This document shows positions 10,109 to 22,103 of a stretch of DNA of 64,000 nt, in pieces. This DNA comes from Catenaria anguillulae PL171. Its lineage: Eukaryota; Blastocladiomycota; Blastocladiomycetes; Blastocladiales; Catenariaceae. The translations under genes were made by a program, and so were the position numbers. The notes beneath the pieces were generated by a model, which saw only the letters and a list, made by a program, of their open reading frames with translations, was not told where the DNA came from and did no database searches. The stretch's first letter is position 1. Every line of letters starts with the position of its first letter. Where the stretch lies: positions 1 to 64,000 of the forward strand of contig MCFL01000134.1 in NCBI GenBank assembly GCA_002102555.1, in the 5' to 3' direction.

Positions 10109-12891
10109 TCAAACCATCATTCCATACGACGCATCCAAACGCATCCTCTCCTCCTCCACCTGCGCCTGGTAATGCCTTGTAAACTCTCTCATCGCCACTC
10201 TCCTCAGCGCCGCATAGCTCGTGTCCAAGTCATCATTCACAAGCACGCATTCAAACGGTGCCGGGGGCCGATTTTTGGGCCCAGTCAGCACCGGCCACGG
10301 CCTCTTGTCGCCCGGCGGTGCAGCTGTACTGTACCTGCCCAGAGTCCACCCAAGCATGTCTGGCAAATCGTCCGATGCGGTTGCCGCGCTCAACTCGTCC
10401 AAACTGCCCGCGCTCCCCGTGGTTGGAAGCGTCAAGCTCGTCAAGGAAGAAAAGATTGTTTTCGCATCCACAGTCACGGGAGCAGAAATGTCGGGCTGAC
10501 ATGCTTCAATCGGGTCATTGCCCGTCTCGGAAACAGTGCTCAGGCGCGGGGCAACCGATCCATTCGACGACGTGCGAGGGCGGACAAAGGGTTGATTCCC
10601 ACTGGCATGGGCGACGACACTTGTGGGAGTAGTCGAGCGGGTTGGACTCACCGATCCCGTGTTACCCGAGCTTGGCGGGCGGGAAGATGCTCCAGTCGTA
10701 AGCCCAATCAGGGTTGATGGAGCATGATGGCTGCGGTGCTTTGTTGTGTGCTTGACATGGTATCTACGTATGGTCCGGTCCATTTGACGCGACTGGAGCC
10801 GACTTGCGAGTGCCTCAAGCGAAGGCGGCGCGACAAAGATGAAGCGCGCCGGAAATTTGGAGCGATAAAGGGCCATTGCGCCTTCCATTTCCATGGCCAC
10901 AATGCCAATCTTGCCCTCATTCTTGACCCGCTCGCAGCTCTCAATCGACGTGCCGTACACGTACCCAAACAAGGACACGACCGACGCCATCTTGCCGCCC
11001 TTGACGAGCTGGTCAATGTCTGCCTTGTTGACGAAATAGTAGTCGACGCCGTGCCGCTCACCTTGCCTAGGCTTGCGCGTCGTATGACTGATGACGGTGC
11101 CAAAGATTTGAGGAAACTCTTTGAGCAGTTTGTTGATGAGCGTGCGCTTCCCAACACCGGCGGGCCCGCAAATAATGAGCGGTAAAAACGGACATGGGGT
11201 GCCGCCAAGTCCACTGGACGAAAAGTAGAGCGAGTGTGGATTCACTCCCGTGGTATTGCTCAAGTGCAGTTGAGGGAAGCGACCACTTGTCGTTACTGGG
11301 ATTGTTGGCGTCAAAAAGGTTAGCTTCAGTGGCAGCTTAGTTTCGATGGACACAAACGTACATCTAGATAGATCCGTCTCAGGCTCATCTACATCTGGGT
11401 GAATCACTGTCGATCCAACCGAAGTGTTATCGTCCTCATCCCCACCAACTTCCCGCCCGTCTTCACGATCGTCTTCTTCTTCCCCTTCCTGCGCTCTGCC
11501 AAACCGATCACTTGCGTCCACTACGCTGTCGGACCGACTCGACAAGATGCGGTCTATACCCCAGTCCGGGGCAAGCAACGGAGCATACAGCCTCGCCTCC
11601 CTCGCCAAGGCCTTTGCATGCGACACGGCCTCAATCACGGGCCTTGGCGGATTGAATGCGTTGCCCGCGGCAACCTTTTCTGACACACCCGTAGTCAGCC
11701 CGTCGAGGACAAGCAGCTTTGGCAGCAAGTACAGCGTACGCAGCCGGTACGTGGACACATCACGGCCAAGCGGGTTCCCACGGAGCCGAAGGTCGCGCAG
11801 CCTCGGAAACGATTGCAGGTGCAAGACATCGGTTTCGCTTGAGAGCATGTTGTAGTCCAAGTGCAGAGTCAGCAGCTTGGAACAGGCAGTGGAGAGTTGG
11901 GTTGGGAGGTCTGGGATCTCATTGTAGGAGAGCAAGAGGTGCTCGAGGTGCGGCATGGAGGCGGTCTCGTGGATGGAGCGGACGCGGTTGCGGCGCTGTG
12001 AATGAAATGTGAATGTGGGTTATCAGGTTTGTCAGTGCATTTCGATTGCCGGATAAGCGCGGAAGAGCCGGACGACAAACCAGATCGAGGTACTGTATGG
12101 GCAAATTCTCTAATCCAGCCAGACTCATGACGGCGTTGTTTGAGATGCTCAAGTGTGTCAAGAAGTGACAATTTTCGAGTCCAGCCAAGCTCTTGACAAG
12201 ATTTCCTGCGAGATAAGGACAGCAGATTCAGCCGTGGTCAAGAGCAAATGGACGAGTGCCAACATACTGTCAAGGCACACATGCCGAAGGTACGGGTGCT
12301 TGCGAAGATGAATAATTGACATGAGTTGGTTGCGTGACAAGTCCAAGTCTTGCAGGTTGTACGGTGCGCGCTCGGGGTCAAACTTGTTGATCCGATTGTT
12401 GGACAGGTCGATGCAATAGAGGTATGGGAGGCCGTCAATGTCGTTGGCATTGGTGATGGCGTTGCTGGCCAAGTCGAGGTATTCCAAGCAAGGGAACTTG
12501 CGGACAAACGACATGTCCTTGATCCCTTGACCCTGCAGTGGTGTATGAATGCATTGAATATTCGAAGTGGCCGCAATGCGTACAAGGAAAAAGCAAATGG
12601 TACCGGAAGCGAAAGTTTCCGATAAACCAGCCCATACTGTGGAGAAGCTGCTTGACCGAGCATTGACAATCCTCGGAAAAGCTGCTGATCAGTTGGTCCG
12701 CCGTTTGCTTGCTGAGCGGCTAGATCGCATACAGTGTTGGAAAGTGACGGATTCGACTGGGACGTGGATGGTGGTGGGGCAGATGTTGGTGCATGGCGAG
12801 CTGGGATTGCTGAATTAGGAATCGATCGGGCCTTGTAGACGGGCACGAGGGCATCAACACTTGTCCATGATGCGAAAAGGTCCTCTTCCAT
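10109..12891 (-). CDS. LRGUK: leucine-rich repeat and guanylate kinase domain protein (LRGUK-like)
   Basis: Exons 12891-12604, 12532-12268, 12205-12081, 11995-11362 and 11295-10109 give about 832 residues. The last intron (66 nt, GTACGT donor) is a multiple of three and could be retained. The N-terminal GLSMLGQAASPQYGLVYRKL matches the segment before the repeats in animal LRGUK. SDS22-type leucine-rich repeats follow (LEYLDLASNAI, LYCIDLSNNRI, LQDLDLSRNQL, LTHLSISNNAV). The guanylate-kinase domain then has P-loop GPAGVGKRT, SHTTRKPRQGE and VDYYFV. Animal LRGUK works in sperm-tail and basal-body assembly. The kinase domain is interrupted by about 160 low-complexity residues between the RLQSRQMDRTIRR helix and the terminal FECVLVNDDLDTSYAAL segment. 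The true start is uncertain: an overlapping frame with ATG at 13054 is open but does not join in frame. Confidence 0.85.
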
Positions 12892-13256
12892 TGACGACTT
12901 GACCGAGCTCGCTTTCGCCGGGGTAGTCGAAGCCTCGTCCGAGCGTTCCCATCACAGTGGCCGCAACTGGAGTGCTGGGCTCTACACTGACGGAGGGGAC
13001 GGCAGTCTGTTCCGCGACGGCGGGTTGCTGATCTGCCATGGTTGTCTCTGCCATTGCCGCTAGTGTCGTGATAGTTTATTCACAGGATATTGTACCATTG
13101 CTCCGGTTCCGACCTGTGTGTTGTAAATAGAGAAATCCTTCCATCCAAACATGACGCGTCTGCACCTCACAGGGAGACTCACTGTTGGGCAACTGCCGCG
13201 GCACCAGGTCGACCAAGCAATCAATGCTCCATGAATTCATGAAGAAATGAAATGAA
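12892..13256. promoter_or_regulatory. shared upstream region of LRGUK and UPF0193
   Basis: 365 bases separate the starts of two divergent, flagellum-associated genes, so this is probably a bidirectional promoter. A GTTG-GG-CAAC element sits at 13184-13193; it has the arms of an RFX-type X-box but not its spacing. An open frame from 13054 overlaps this region and may be an alternative LRGUK start or an upstream frame. Confidence 0.4.
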
Positions 13257-14167
13257 ATGAGGAACTTCCGCACAATGTTGACCAGAGACATCCCAACCCG
13301 CAACTCAACCCCCATCTTGGTGCCGCGGAGAGCACCAAGCGCCGCTGGGTCGGTCGCGCGCATGAGCAGCACCTCCGCCCTTTCAACCGCTTCTTCCCAC
13401 ATGAGCGCAACAACACAAAACTTGCTCAAGGATATGCTCTCTCGATCAGGACTCAGCAAACGGAAACAAAACCAAGTGCTGCATCATGTTCAGTCATGTA
13501 CGTTGTTGTCGAGTGGGAACATTTGGTAAATGTGCAACGTGCCTCACTTTCTGAGCACTCTTTCTGTTTTCAGCTCCAACCGCGGCACTTCCTGTTACCC
13601 TGCTTGCCTCAACTTCCAATCCGCAAAGCAGGAAAACAGAAGCACAAATCAAGCCATTACGTGTCGCCTATCGTATGGAGCCTGGGTCCTTTCGACCTGG
13701 GCGACGATTGCAGCCAGACATTGTCAAGGCTTGTGACAATTACGAAGTGGAGCGGTTCCGACCATCGGCAACGAGTACAACCACATGGCATTGCTTGCTT
13801 GCAAAAAATTTTCACTGAAATCTAGGGCGGATTGCTTGTCATAGGAAACCGATCCAAAGAAATTGAACGACTCCAACGGGTATTCTCGCAAGACGACGCA
13901 CCTTCCTCGCCCGATGACATCAAGGTGAAGAAGCTCAAACCACGAGCAACCACCGACGATGAGCCTTTGGACCCCATGAAGGAGCTGCTGCAGGAAATCG
14001 AGGAGCGCCACGAGTTCCTCAAAGCCATGGAGAGGCTGGGTAAGGCCGACGAGTACCGCCTCCAGGTCCAAACGGAAATCAATCTACGAGTGCGGCAGAT
14101 GGAGGTGATGGCCAAGAAGCTCGACGAGCAAGACAAGGCTGCCGTCAAGCTACCAAAGCTTTCCTAA
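13257..14167 (+). CDS. UPF0193 (C22orf23/EVG1-like) protein
   Basis: Exons 13257-13497, 13574-13774 and 13845-14167 give 254 residues. The exons reconstruct the family profile: an N-terminal TTQNLLKDMLSRSGLSKRKQ helix, a central ALPVTL...FRP segment, then ERLQRVF, and the conserved EIEERHEFLKAMERLGKADEYR block before a helical C terminus. Introns begin GTACGT and GTACAA; using the alternative acceptor at 13824 would introduce a stop. The family is of unknown biochemical role, is found mainly in ciliated or flagellated eukaryotes and is absent from Dikarya (family knowledge). Its divergent pairing with LRGUK supports a flagellar role (inference). Two later in-frame ATGs (about 13362 and 13404) are possible starts. 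Confidence 0.82.
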
Positions 14168-14577
14168 TCGTGAGATGCACGACGCCTGCTTGATTCAAAT
14201 CGAGTGACGTTGGATCCAGTTGTTGCATAAAAACATAAATAAAAGAATCACAATGGGAGCTAGGGTGAAGAAGAACACGACAACGAATGCGAGTGCGCGG
14301 GACCGATGCGCGTACAGCAAGCGGGCGCGGCACCACAGAAATGAAGCGCAGACCATATGCCCAAAGTATGTATGTGCAACAACAAGAGAGCATGAACCGA
14401 GTCAAGAGTCACGGTCGCGAAAAAAGCAAGTGAGAGGTGTAAGCACAAGGGGGAAAAATGCACAAAACTTGGAGGAAGAGTATGGAATGGTACAAAGAGG
14501 GTCATTTGGTTCAAGGGGCGGGAGTGCAGGGAAAGACGACGCATGGACAAGGAGCGAAGAAGCAAGCGTGAGGTGAC
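14168..14577. other. intergenic between convergent genes
   Basis: 410 bases of 3' flank between UPF0193 and the Eaf1-like gene; no feature seen. Confidence 0.45.
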
Positions 14578-16781
14578 CTAGTACTTCTTTTTCTGTATAA
14601 TTCACAAGAGAGGCAAAATGATTTAGTCCGCCAATGAATGTTCCACGAACTGCATAGCATACCGGAGGGACTCGTGGCCGCTTTGACCGACGCAGAGGCG
14701 GATCATCCTCGGGCGACGATGCTCGGCTGTCGGCGGCTGTGGACCGCGTTCTCCGACGGCGCCCAGTATCGTCGTTGCTGACAACGTCCACGTCGCTTTC
14801 ACTCTCCTCCTCCTCGCTCTCGTCGTCGTCATTCTCGTTGTCGTCGCCATCGTCGTCATTCTGGCTCTCGCCATCCTGCTCCTCGTCTCGCTTCCTCTTC
14901 GACGATGGATTCATGCTTCGAGTGGAACGGCGGGTTTGCACAGACGAAGGCCCAGCCGAGCCGTCAGCAGTAGATGACCGGCGCGATGCGCTGGCGGCCT
15001 TGGTGGCCCCTGCAGCGACAAGCTTGGAAGCCTTTGCGTTGCTCGGCTTTGCTGATGATGATGACGATGTCGCTGGCGCAGATGGTGGTGCAGTGGAAGG
15101 CGTTGGGAGCGGCCGTTGGGGAGCTGCAGGTGGGTGAGTCCGGTTGGCGCTTGACGACGGCTTCGACCCTGCACTGGACGCTCGCGAAGATGGTGGATGC
15201 GATGCGTCTTCCTTGGACCCGACCGACGACGCCGATTCCGTTCTCTTGACCGATGTCGCTGCCGCTGCTGCCGCCGTCGCAGACACACCTGACGTCTTCC
15301 TTGCGTTGCTTGCCGAGCTCCCGGTTACACCATCCGCGCTTGGTGAATTCAGCGATGACGACGACGACGTGCCCGTGTTGTGCGCATGGGCATGGCTGGG
15401 CAGTGCACCCGAGCTCGATGTTGCACTCGAGCTCGCCGTCGGTGGCACGACTGCGCTCGCATGGTGTGCGTGCTGCGCGGCATGTTGCTGTTGCTGCTGA
15501 TGATGTGCTGCCGCTGCTGCAAACTGTTGCTGATATGTGTGCAGCATGGCGTGAACGTGATTGGGGTGGTACATGGGCGTGCGTACATTTGGTGCGGCAT
15601 CATGCGAGCCATCATGGCCGGGTTCATCGGGTACATGCCGACATTCATGGGGTGGGCATGGGGCATCGAGGCGGGATTGATGGGAAACATGCGGTTGGCT
15701 TGCGAGGCAATGTGGGCTTGCTGAGCTGCAGCGGCAGAACTGGCATGAGGGTTGGGTGGCGTGCTTGTGCCGCTCGAAGATGGCGGTTGCGATGAGGCAG
15801 TTGCGCCGCAGGCTGCGACGAGGAAACGACAGGGGTTGCCGCGGCGCTCGACGGAGCAGATCCGGCTGCAGATGCAGATGCGGTGGTGGTACCACTCGCG
15901 GCTGAGAACCAGACGGTGGAGCGGCAACCGAGGTCGCGGAAACCGAGGTAGCAGGTGTAGCCGATGATGGAGGCGTTGGTGTAGCGGTTCGCGGTTGCGA
16001 TGCCGACGCGGAAGGAGCAAGTGCATTGAGCGCAGCGGCAGCGGAAGTATTGCCGCTGGCTAATGACGTGGGCGAGATAGGCCCGCGGCGAGACGCAGAT
16101 CCACTCGCAGTTTGTGTGTCGGTGCTGCCCTGCGACGGCTTCCCACTTGATAAAGTTGCCGAGGTCGGCTGTGCTAACGGAGGCTGACTCGAGGAAGCTG
16201 GGGCGTCTGGTGGCGTCGATGCACTGGACGACGTGCGTTGGCGGGGAGCCTCTGCCGATCCGAGTGCCGTAGCAAGCGAGCCAGTCGGCTTGGCGGATGC
16301 TGACGGAGCTGGCGCCGTGGTCGGAGTTGCAGACACTGGCGCGGAGCCGCTGCGTTGCTGGTGTTGCTGATTCTGCTGCTGTTGCTGGAGCATTTGAGCA
16401 AGTTGCGCTTGCTGCTGAGCTTGCATAACAAACTGCAGGGCTGCGGCGTTGGCTTGCTGCTGCTGCAACGACGTAACTGAGGACTGCTGCTGCTGCTGCT
16501 GTTGCTGCTGCGCTAATGAGGAGACCATCGGCTGCTGCTGAGGGCGCGTGGCGGCGGAACTAGTCGTGGTCGATTGGGTTGAGGGAGTTGGTGTGCTTGC
16601 AGAGGGGGCGACAGAAGATGCGGAGGACTGTGAGCCTGCAGCTGATTGCTGCGGCAATCGGGACCCAGCCTGCTGCTGCGTCGCCAGAGCCGCGGACACC
16701 TGTGTCGAGGTGTTTGATTGATACGCGGTCGACGAGGAAACGGGAGCAACGGATTGCTGCTGTTGTTGCTGTTGTTGCTGC

Positions 16782-16813
<32 letters not shown>

Positions 16814-19800
16814 TTGCTGCTGCTGTTGCTGCTGCTGTTGCTGCTGCTGTTGCTGCTGCTGGAAGACCGCTTGCTGTTGCTGAGCACGCATCGCTGCTTG
16901 CTGCTGCAAGGCTTGGTGAATGGCTTGAGCGGACATCGGTGGTGCAGGAGACGATGACGATGGAGTCATGGAGCCGACAGTCCCGTTACCGCCGTTTCCC
17001 GTTAGCTGCTGCTGCATGGGCGACTGGCTCGGCAAAGGCAAGGCAGGAATTTGTTGGCTGGACTGCCCTTGCTGCTGCGGTTGCGGCGTCCCGCCAGTCG
17101 ACGGCGTTGGCGTTCCAACGGCCGGCGATCTTTGCATTGGTTGGGATGATCCAGGGACGGGTGTCGACCGAGCTGCGTTTGGGGGAACACTGGCAGGCCG
17201 GGACCCATTGCCCAATGCCTGCTGCTGCTGCTGGGATTGCTGCGAATGTTGTGGCTGCGGCGTAGGCGAGCTTTGAGTCCCTTGAAGAGAGACGGTGCGT
17301 TGATGTTGCTGCGCTTGTGCCTGGGCCGGCGCTCGAGCTTGTTGCTGCTGCATCTGCAACTGTTGCTGCATGGCGAGCTGCTGTTGTTGCTGAGCGGTCA
17401 ACATCCCAGCATTGTTTTGGTGACCACCGCCGCCAAGTTGTGCTTGAACCTGCTGTGCTTGAGCCTGTTGCTGCGCTTGAGCCTGTTGCATGGCAAGCAG
17501 CTGTTGCTGCTGATTTGTCGTTAACTGAAGCAAAATCTGCTGACCGCCACCCGGAGTTGGTTGGAATTGGCCAATCACCGGCCCTTGCTGCGCCTGTGCC
17601 ACCCCGACCTGCCCATTTCCACCACTCTGCGCCGACTGCTGGACCTGCTGCTGCTGTTGCACACCCGCCGATTGTCCCTGCTGCGATTGCACGACCTGCA
17701 CTTGCTGAATCTGCGCCTGCGCCTGCTGCGCCGCATGAATCTGATGCACTTGTTGGATCAACTGTTGCGCAATCCCCAATGCCTGCAGTGCGGCATCCCG
17801 CGCTTGCTGAACTCTTGACTGAAACTGCTGAATGGCCTGCATGCTGTGCTGCTCGTGTTGCTGGATTGCCGCACGCAGCTGCTGACTTGTTGCAAAGTTA
17901 CCCGAATTGAGGGCCGCAACGAGTTGCTGTTGAAGCTGAGCAATGGACCCAACGTGGCGGCGGCGTTCTTGATCGAGAAGCGAAAACCATTGGCGATATT
18001 GAACAGACAGTTGATGGCCCTGGTTGGCCGCGTCGATGAGCCGTGCGTGTGCTAATTGGTGCAAGATCTGGTTTGGCGTCATAACTTGGGGCTGTTGTGG
18101 CTGTTGCTGTTGTTGCTGCTGCTGTGATTGCCCCAAGCCTGCCGCCGCCTGCTGCTGTCCTTGCATGGCCAGAGTGGACCCTTGCGTGGACGACGATCCG
18201 GTCTGATTTTGCGCCACCGGCTGCGGAACCATGCGTACTCCGGCTGCGGCAAGCATTTGTTGTTGCAGTTGGAGCTGTTGTTGCTGTTGCTGTTGAGCGT
18301 TCGGCATACCCGACAAACCATTGTCCGATGACGCTGCAGCCGAGATTGCGTTCGCCCCCGGTTGCTGCACTTGTTGTCCCGCCAAACCAGAATGCTGAAG
18401 TACCTGCTGTTGAACGACGGTGTTGGCATGCTGCTGCTGCTGTTGCGCCGCCGCCAGTTGAGCAACCATTTGCGGTGTGATTTGCTGGGCACCCATCCCA
18501 CCAACGCTCACCATTCCAGCTGGCACACCACCGGTCATCCCGACATTGGCACCAATGGCGGTATTGGAGGCACCGCTGGAATTCGACGCCGCGGCAGCCG
18601 CGGCTGCCAATGCAGCCTGGTGCTGAAGTTGCATCTGCATCTGCTGCTGTTGTTGTTGGGCTTGCAACGCTGCTTGTAGCTGCTGGGCCGTCAACCCTTG
18701 CCCTTGAGCCTGTTGGCCCATACCACTAGGTTGCTGTTGTTGGCCGACCGCTTGTGCAAGCTGCTGAGGCTGCGGCTGCGGTTGCGCGCTTGAGGTTGCG
18801 GCCACTGCGGCCGCCGCGTTTGCCATTTCCGTCTCCAATTGCTGCCGAATCGCCATGTTCTGCGTGGCTGCCTCGGTCTCCCACTTTGCCCGCAACACCT
18901 CGCTGGGTGTCGGCACGCGGACCGAGGGTGCCGTTTCCTCGGCCAACGGTGGCAACTCTTGACCATCGGCTCCGGCACCAGCAGCTCCCCCCGTTGCCCC
19001 GCCAGCGGATCTTCCTCCACGGTGTTGCAGAATCTCGCTCGCAAGCTTCTTGAGATGATCCGTATACTTGCTCTTCCGGCCCCGCCTTGCCACCCGCCGA
19101 ATCTCGGCCACCTCGGACGGGACCAAATGGGCGGGAACACCGGGTCGAGATGACGCGGCTGCGGAATGCACCAATCGAGTCGCTTCCGCCTCGGACGATT
19201 TCGCGGGAAACTTTGACGGCCACGGGGCAATCGTGAAAGGCGACCGAATGGGTGACGGCGCTACGCCATGCGAATGCATCAAGTGCGCAACGCTGGCTGA
19301 TGCCGGCAACGAGTCGGTTGAGTTGGCCGCACTGGCATCCACGCTACCACTGCCGCCGTCCCCAGCACCGATGGCGCGAAGATGACCGCCATTCGCCATG
19401 GTCGATTTCATGGCGGCTTCTGCGGCTGCCGCTTGCGCGCGATACTCGCGCGTCTGCTGGAGGTACTGGCTGCCGCGCTGCGCGGGCGCCCGAACGTGTG
19501 CAATGGTCAGGTCGCGCTTGGAGATCTCGGTGTACCGCTCATACACATCGGATGGCGTGCGTGGCGGATGGACATTGCGCGAGCATGTGGCGTTGAGCAC
19601 GTCGGCGGCGAGCCGGAAGTTGCAGTGGTGGCCGTCGACAAGCTCAAGAATGTCCATGTCCTCTTCTGCCGTCCATGTCGCTGGGGCGTCCTTGCGCGCT
19701 GGTGTTGGGACGCCTGATGGCGAGGTGAGCTGAGGAGCAGACTTGTCGGAAAGATCGCGACGAGTGAAGAATGGGAGTGGGGGCCGCTTTGGCTGGGAGT

Positions 19801-21289
19801 TTGACGATTGCTCTTCGCCAGAGGCTAACGAAAGAGTAACGGTTGTGGGCGAGGTTGGCGAGGATAATCCTGGTGGTGCGAGGATCATGGACGCAGGGGT
19901 TGGTGGCATGGAGTACGAGGCAACTTGTTGCTGGTGAAGGATTCCATGCTGTTGCTGCAACTCTTGAACTTGCGGCAGCGGAACAGGCAAGGGAATGAAC
20001 CAGCTTTCATCCAACCCCATGTCGTCAGCTGGGGTCAACATGCGCTTGCTCACGGGTACTACTCGCAACGCATCCGTGGCATCCGTTGGCATGATGGCAT
20101 CGTACGGCGTCACCGTACATGGCGCCAGCGGCGCTCCGGTTGCAATCTCGGGCTTAGCAAACAGAGGTGCCGCTAATTCTTCGTCAATCACGCAAGCAAC
20201 CCGCCACGCCTCCCGATTTGACAAATCGAACTCTCCCATGCCAGTCACCTCCGCCGCGGCCAATGCCGACGCCCAAAACGCCTGCACCCACTTTGCCATG
20301 GTCGCACACGCCAGTACCTTGAGCCGAAATTCGTCAACCACATCGGTTCGCGTCCAAATGACCTCTTCCAAGAGGTAATCCCAGTGCGTCGGGGGCCGTG
20401 GTGGGAGCCGCTGCTTGGGTAGTTGGCGGAAAGACCATTTACCTGCGCGCTTGAGCTCTGCGATTCGGTCCAGGACACCGCGCAACCGATGTTCACGGTG
20501 GGCGACGGACCAGTCGGTCGTGGTGACGGCTTTGGATTTGGCAGAGAGCGCTTTGGAGATGGGTGCAAGATCGAGCTTGATATCGTATCGAAGCAGTTGG
20601 AGCTTGCGTTCCTCGAGTGGCGAAAGGGGCTCATGTGTTGGCGCGGGAAGTGGATGCGTGATGATGAACGTGTCGGGCTATAGACCGTCGGCGGGAAACA
20701 AAAGTAGTGCACATGTTTTTGGTCAGCCAAATGAAGTTGGGCGAGTGCACCGACGAGAAAATGAGACACGAACGCGGACGGCAGGCACCTCGGGAAACTG
20801 TGATGTTGCGGGTGCAAACTTGACGACGACTGATCCTGATCTTGGGCGAGTTGTGAGCCCAAGAGCACCTGGCGCAGGTGTTGCTGTACGCGACCCTACC
20901 AGGGATCCCAGCGCAGACGTTGGACGCGACAGGGATGACGAGCCGTTCATCAAGCCGTTGATGGCGTGCATTGGCGACGCGGCACCCGCCGTTGGTGCGT
21001 GGTCATGGTTCGGGGTGATGGTGACACTGGCACGGCGGTGGGGTGAAGTGGCCCGGGATTGGCCGTGCGAATGTGGAGCCTGCAGCGACGAGCTGGAAGA
21101 CGACGAGGATGAAAATGAGGAGGGCGTGGAAGCTGAAGCGATCATGCCGCTGTTTCGACCATTTCCGTTTATCACGGTGCTGGTGGTGCTTACGTTGAGA
21201 TGAGGGCTGCTGATCTCGTGAGGTTCGTCCGCTGGATCAATGTTGATGGGATTTTCCGAGACTGTTGAATCAAGCACACAAGTTGCCAA
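14578..21289 (-). CDS. EAF1: Eaf1/Vid21-like NuA4 scaffold (HSA + SANT, polyQ)
   Basis: Exons 14592-14578, 20677-14663 and from 20789 upstream encode about 2,200 residues. The start is unresolved: no good ATG lies at the 5' edge of the open frame near 21289, the first in-frame ATG is near 21142, and a further upstream exon is likely. The HSA region follows the first intron (PLEERKLQLLRYDIKLDL, then HWDYLLEEVIWTRTDVVDEF). The SANT domain is WTAEEDMDILELVDGHHCNF with NVHPPRTPSDVYERY behind it. In yeast, Eaf1 is the platform that assembles the NuA4 histone acetyltransferase. The remaining 1,400 residues are Gln-, Ala- and Ser-rich, with a basic/acidic nuclear-type C terminus ending KKKY. Between about 15560 and 15915 the coding signal jumps through all three frames before returning (see findings). 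Confidence 0.8.
16754..16861 (-). repeat. CAG/CAA tract encoding about 36 glutamines
   Basis: An uninterrupted run of CAG and CAA codons inside the Eaf1-like gene, preceded by FQQ-type sequence and followed by SVAP. Interspersed CAA codons should stabilise it against slippage. Many shorter Gln runs surround it from 16480 to 18730. Confidence 0.95.
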
Positions 21290-21550
21290 GAGTCAGATTG
21301 AAGGCGCGGAGCGAGAGAGGCAGGGTGATACAGCCCCGGCGTGTTCACAATTTGTGTTATTGGAATGCCGAGCAGCAGTTGAGACAGACGCCGTGGCGAC
21401 GGCGCACGAGAGACAATCAACCGTGCACACGTTCTCCCTCACACGACTGCGCGTTTGGCAAACCGATTGAATGCAAAGAATAAAGTAGAACATACGGTTG
21501 ACGAGAGCGAGATTGATGTTGTCGGCAAAAGACTCTACAAGTTTGAGCTC

Positions 21551-22103
21551 CTACGAAAAAGCAGGTGGGAAACGATGGGAAAAGTGCATAGGATCGTTGG
21601 TATGGTGCAGCAGAAACACCAGAAGGGTTTGGGAATCAATGCTGTATGATTTGAAAAACACACTTCCGATCTAGAAACAGCAGACTTGGTCAGCAAACCG
21701 GCAACCAGCCAAATACCGGGAAATAAAGCGTGAGGACAAAGCCAAAAGACTTTAATTGCGTACGGCTGCAAAGCGTATTCCTGAAAGAATTTTGTGCGTT
21801 CCGCAGAATCTGCATGCAGATCTGGATCAAACAATGTCGCTGGCTGCTTGAAAGACTGAACGAGGCAAAAGACTTCGTTGAGTAATGTGTGTCGGTTTCT
21901 GAGAAATGATGGGGAAACAATAGTAATTTTGGTTAGAAAAACTCTCAAAATGCTTCTGCTTGTCGGAATCATGGAGCTTTCGTCTGCTGTTGATGATTTG
22001 GCATCTCTGTCTGCCGTGGAGTGCAAGAAGGGAGGTGGGTGAACACGAACTGGAAGCGCTCCGGTGGCAAGTCTCTGGCAAAGTCGGGGATGTGGGCCGC
22101 CAT
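21551..22103 (-). CDS. small unrecognised gene, exon structure partly resolved
   Basis: Two stretches read like real protein. The 3' part is an exon around 21900-21740 (NEVFCLVQSF, ATLFDPDLHADSAERTKFF) joined through a GTACGC intron to a last exon reading IDSQTLLVFLLHH and ending RFPPAFS at TAG 21551. The upstream part begins MAAHIPDFARDLPPERFQ at 22103 and is followed by a GTTCGT donor. I could not connect the first and second parts without a stop codon, so one junction is wrong or the gene is damaged. Product would be around 120 residues. I do not recognise the family. Confidence 0.35.

Noticed and set aside
11296-11361. 66-nt in-frame segment of LRGUK read as coding
   Set aside because: Has a GTACGT donor, a gctaac branch site and a CAG acceptor like the other introns; treated as an intron, though it is a multiple of three.
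12854-13054. Short minus-strand frame with a good ATG just upstream of LRGUK
   Set aside because: It does not join the LRGUK frame by any convincing intron; kept only as an alternative-start note.
16718-16957. Plus-strand frame encoding about 35 leucines
   Set aside because: Antisense reading of the CAG tract in the Eaf1-like gene.
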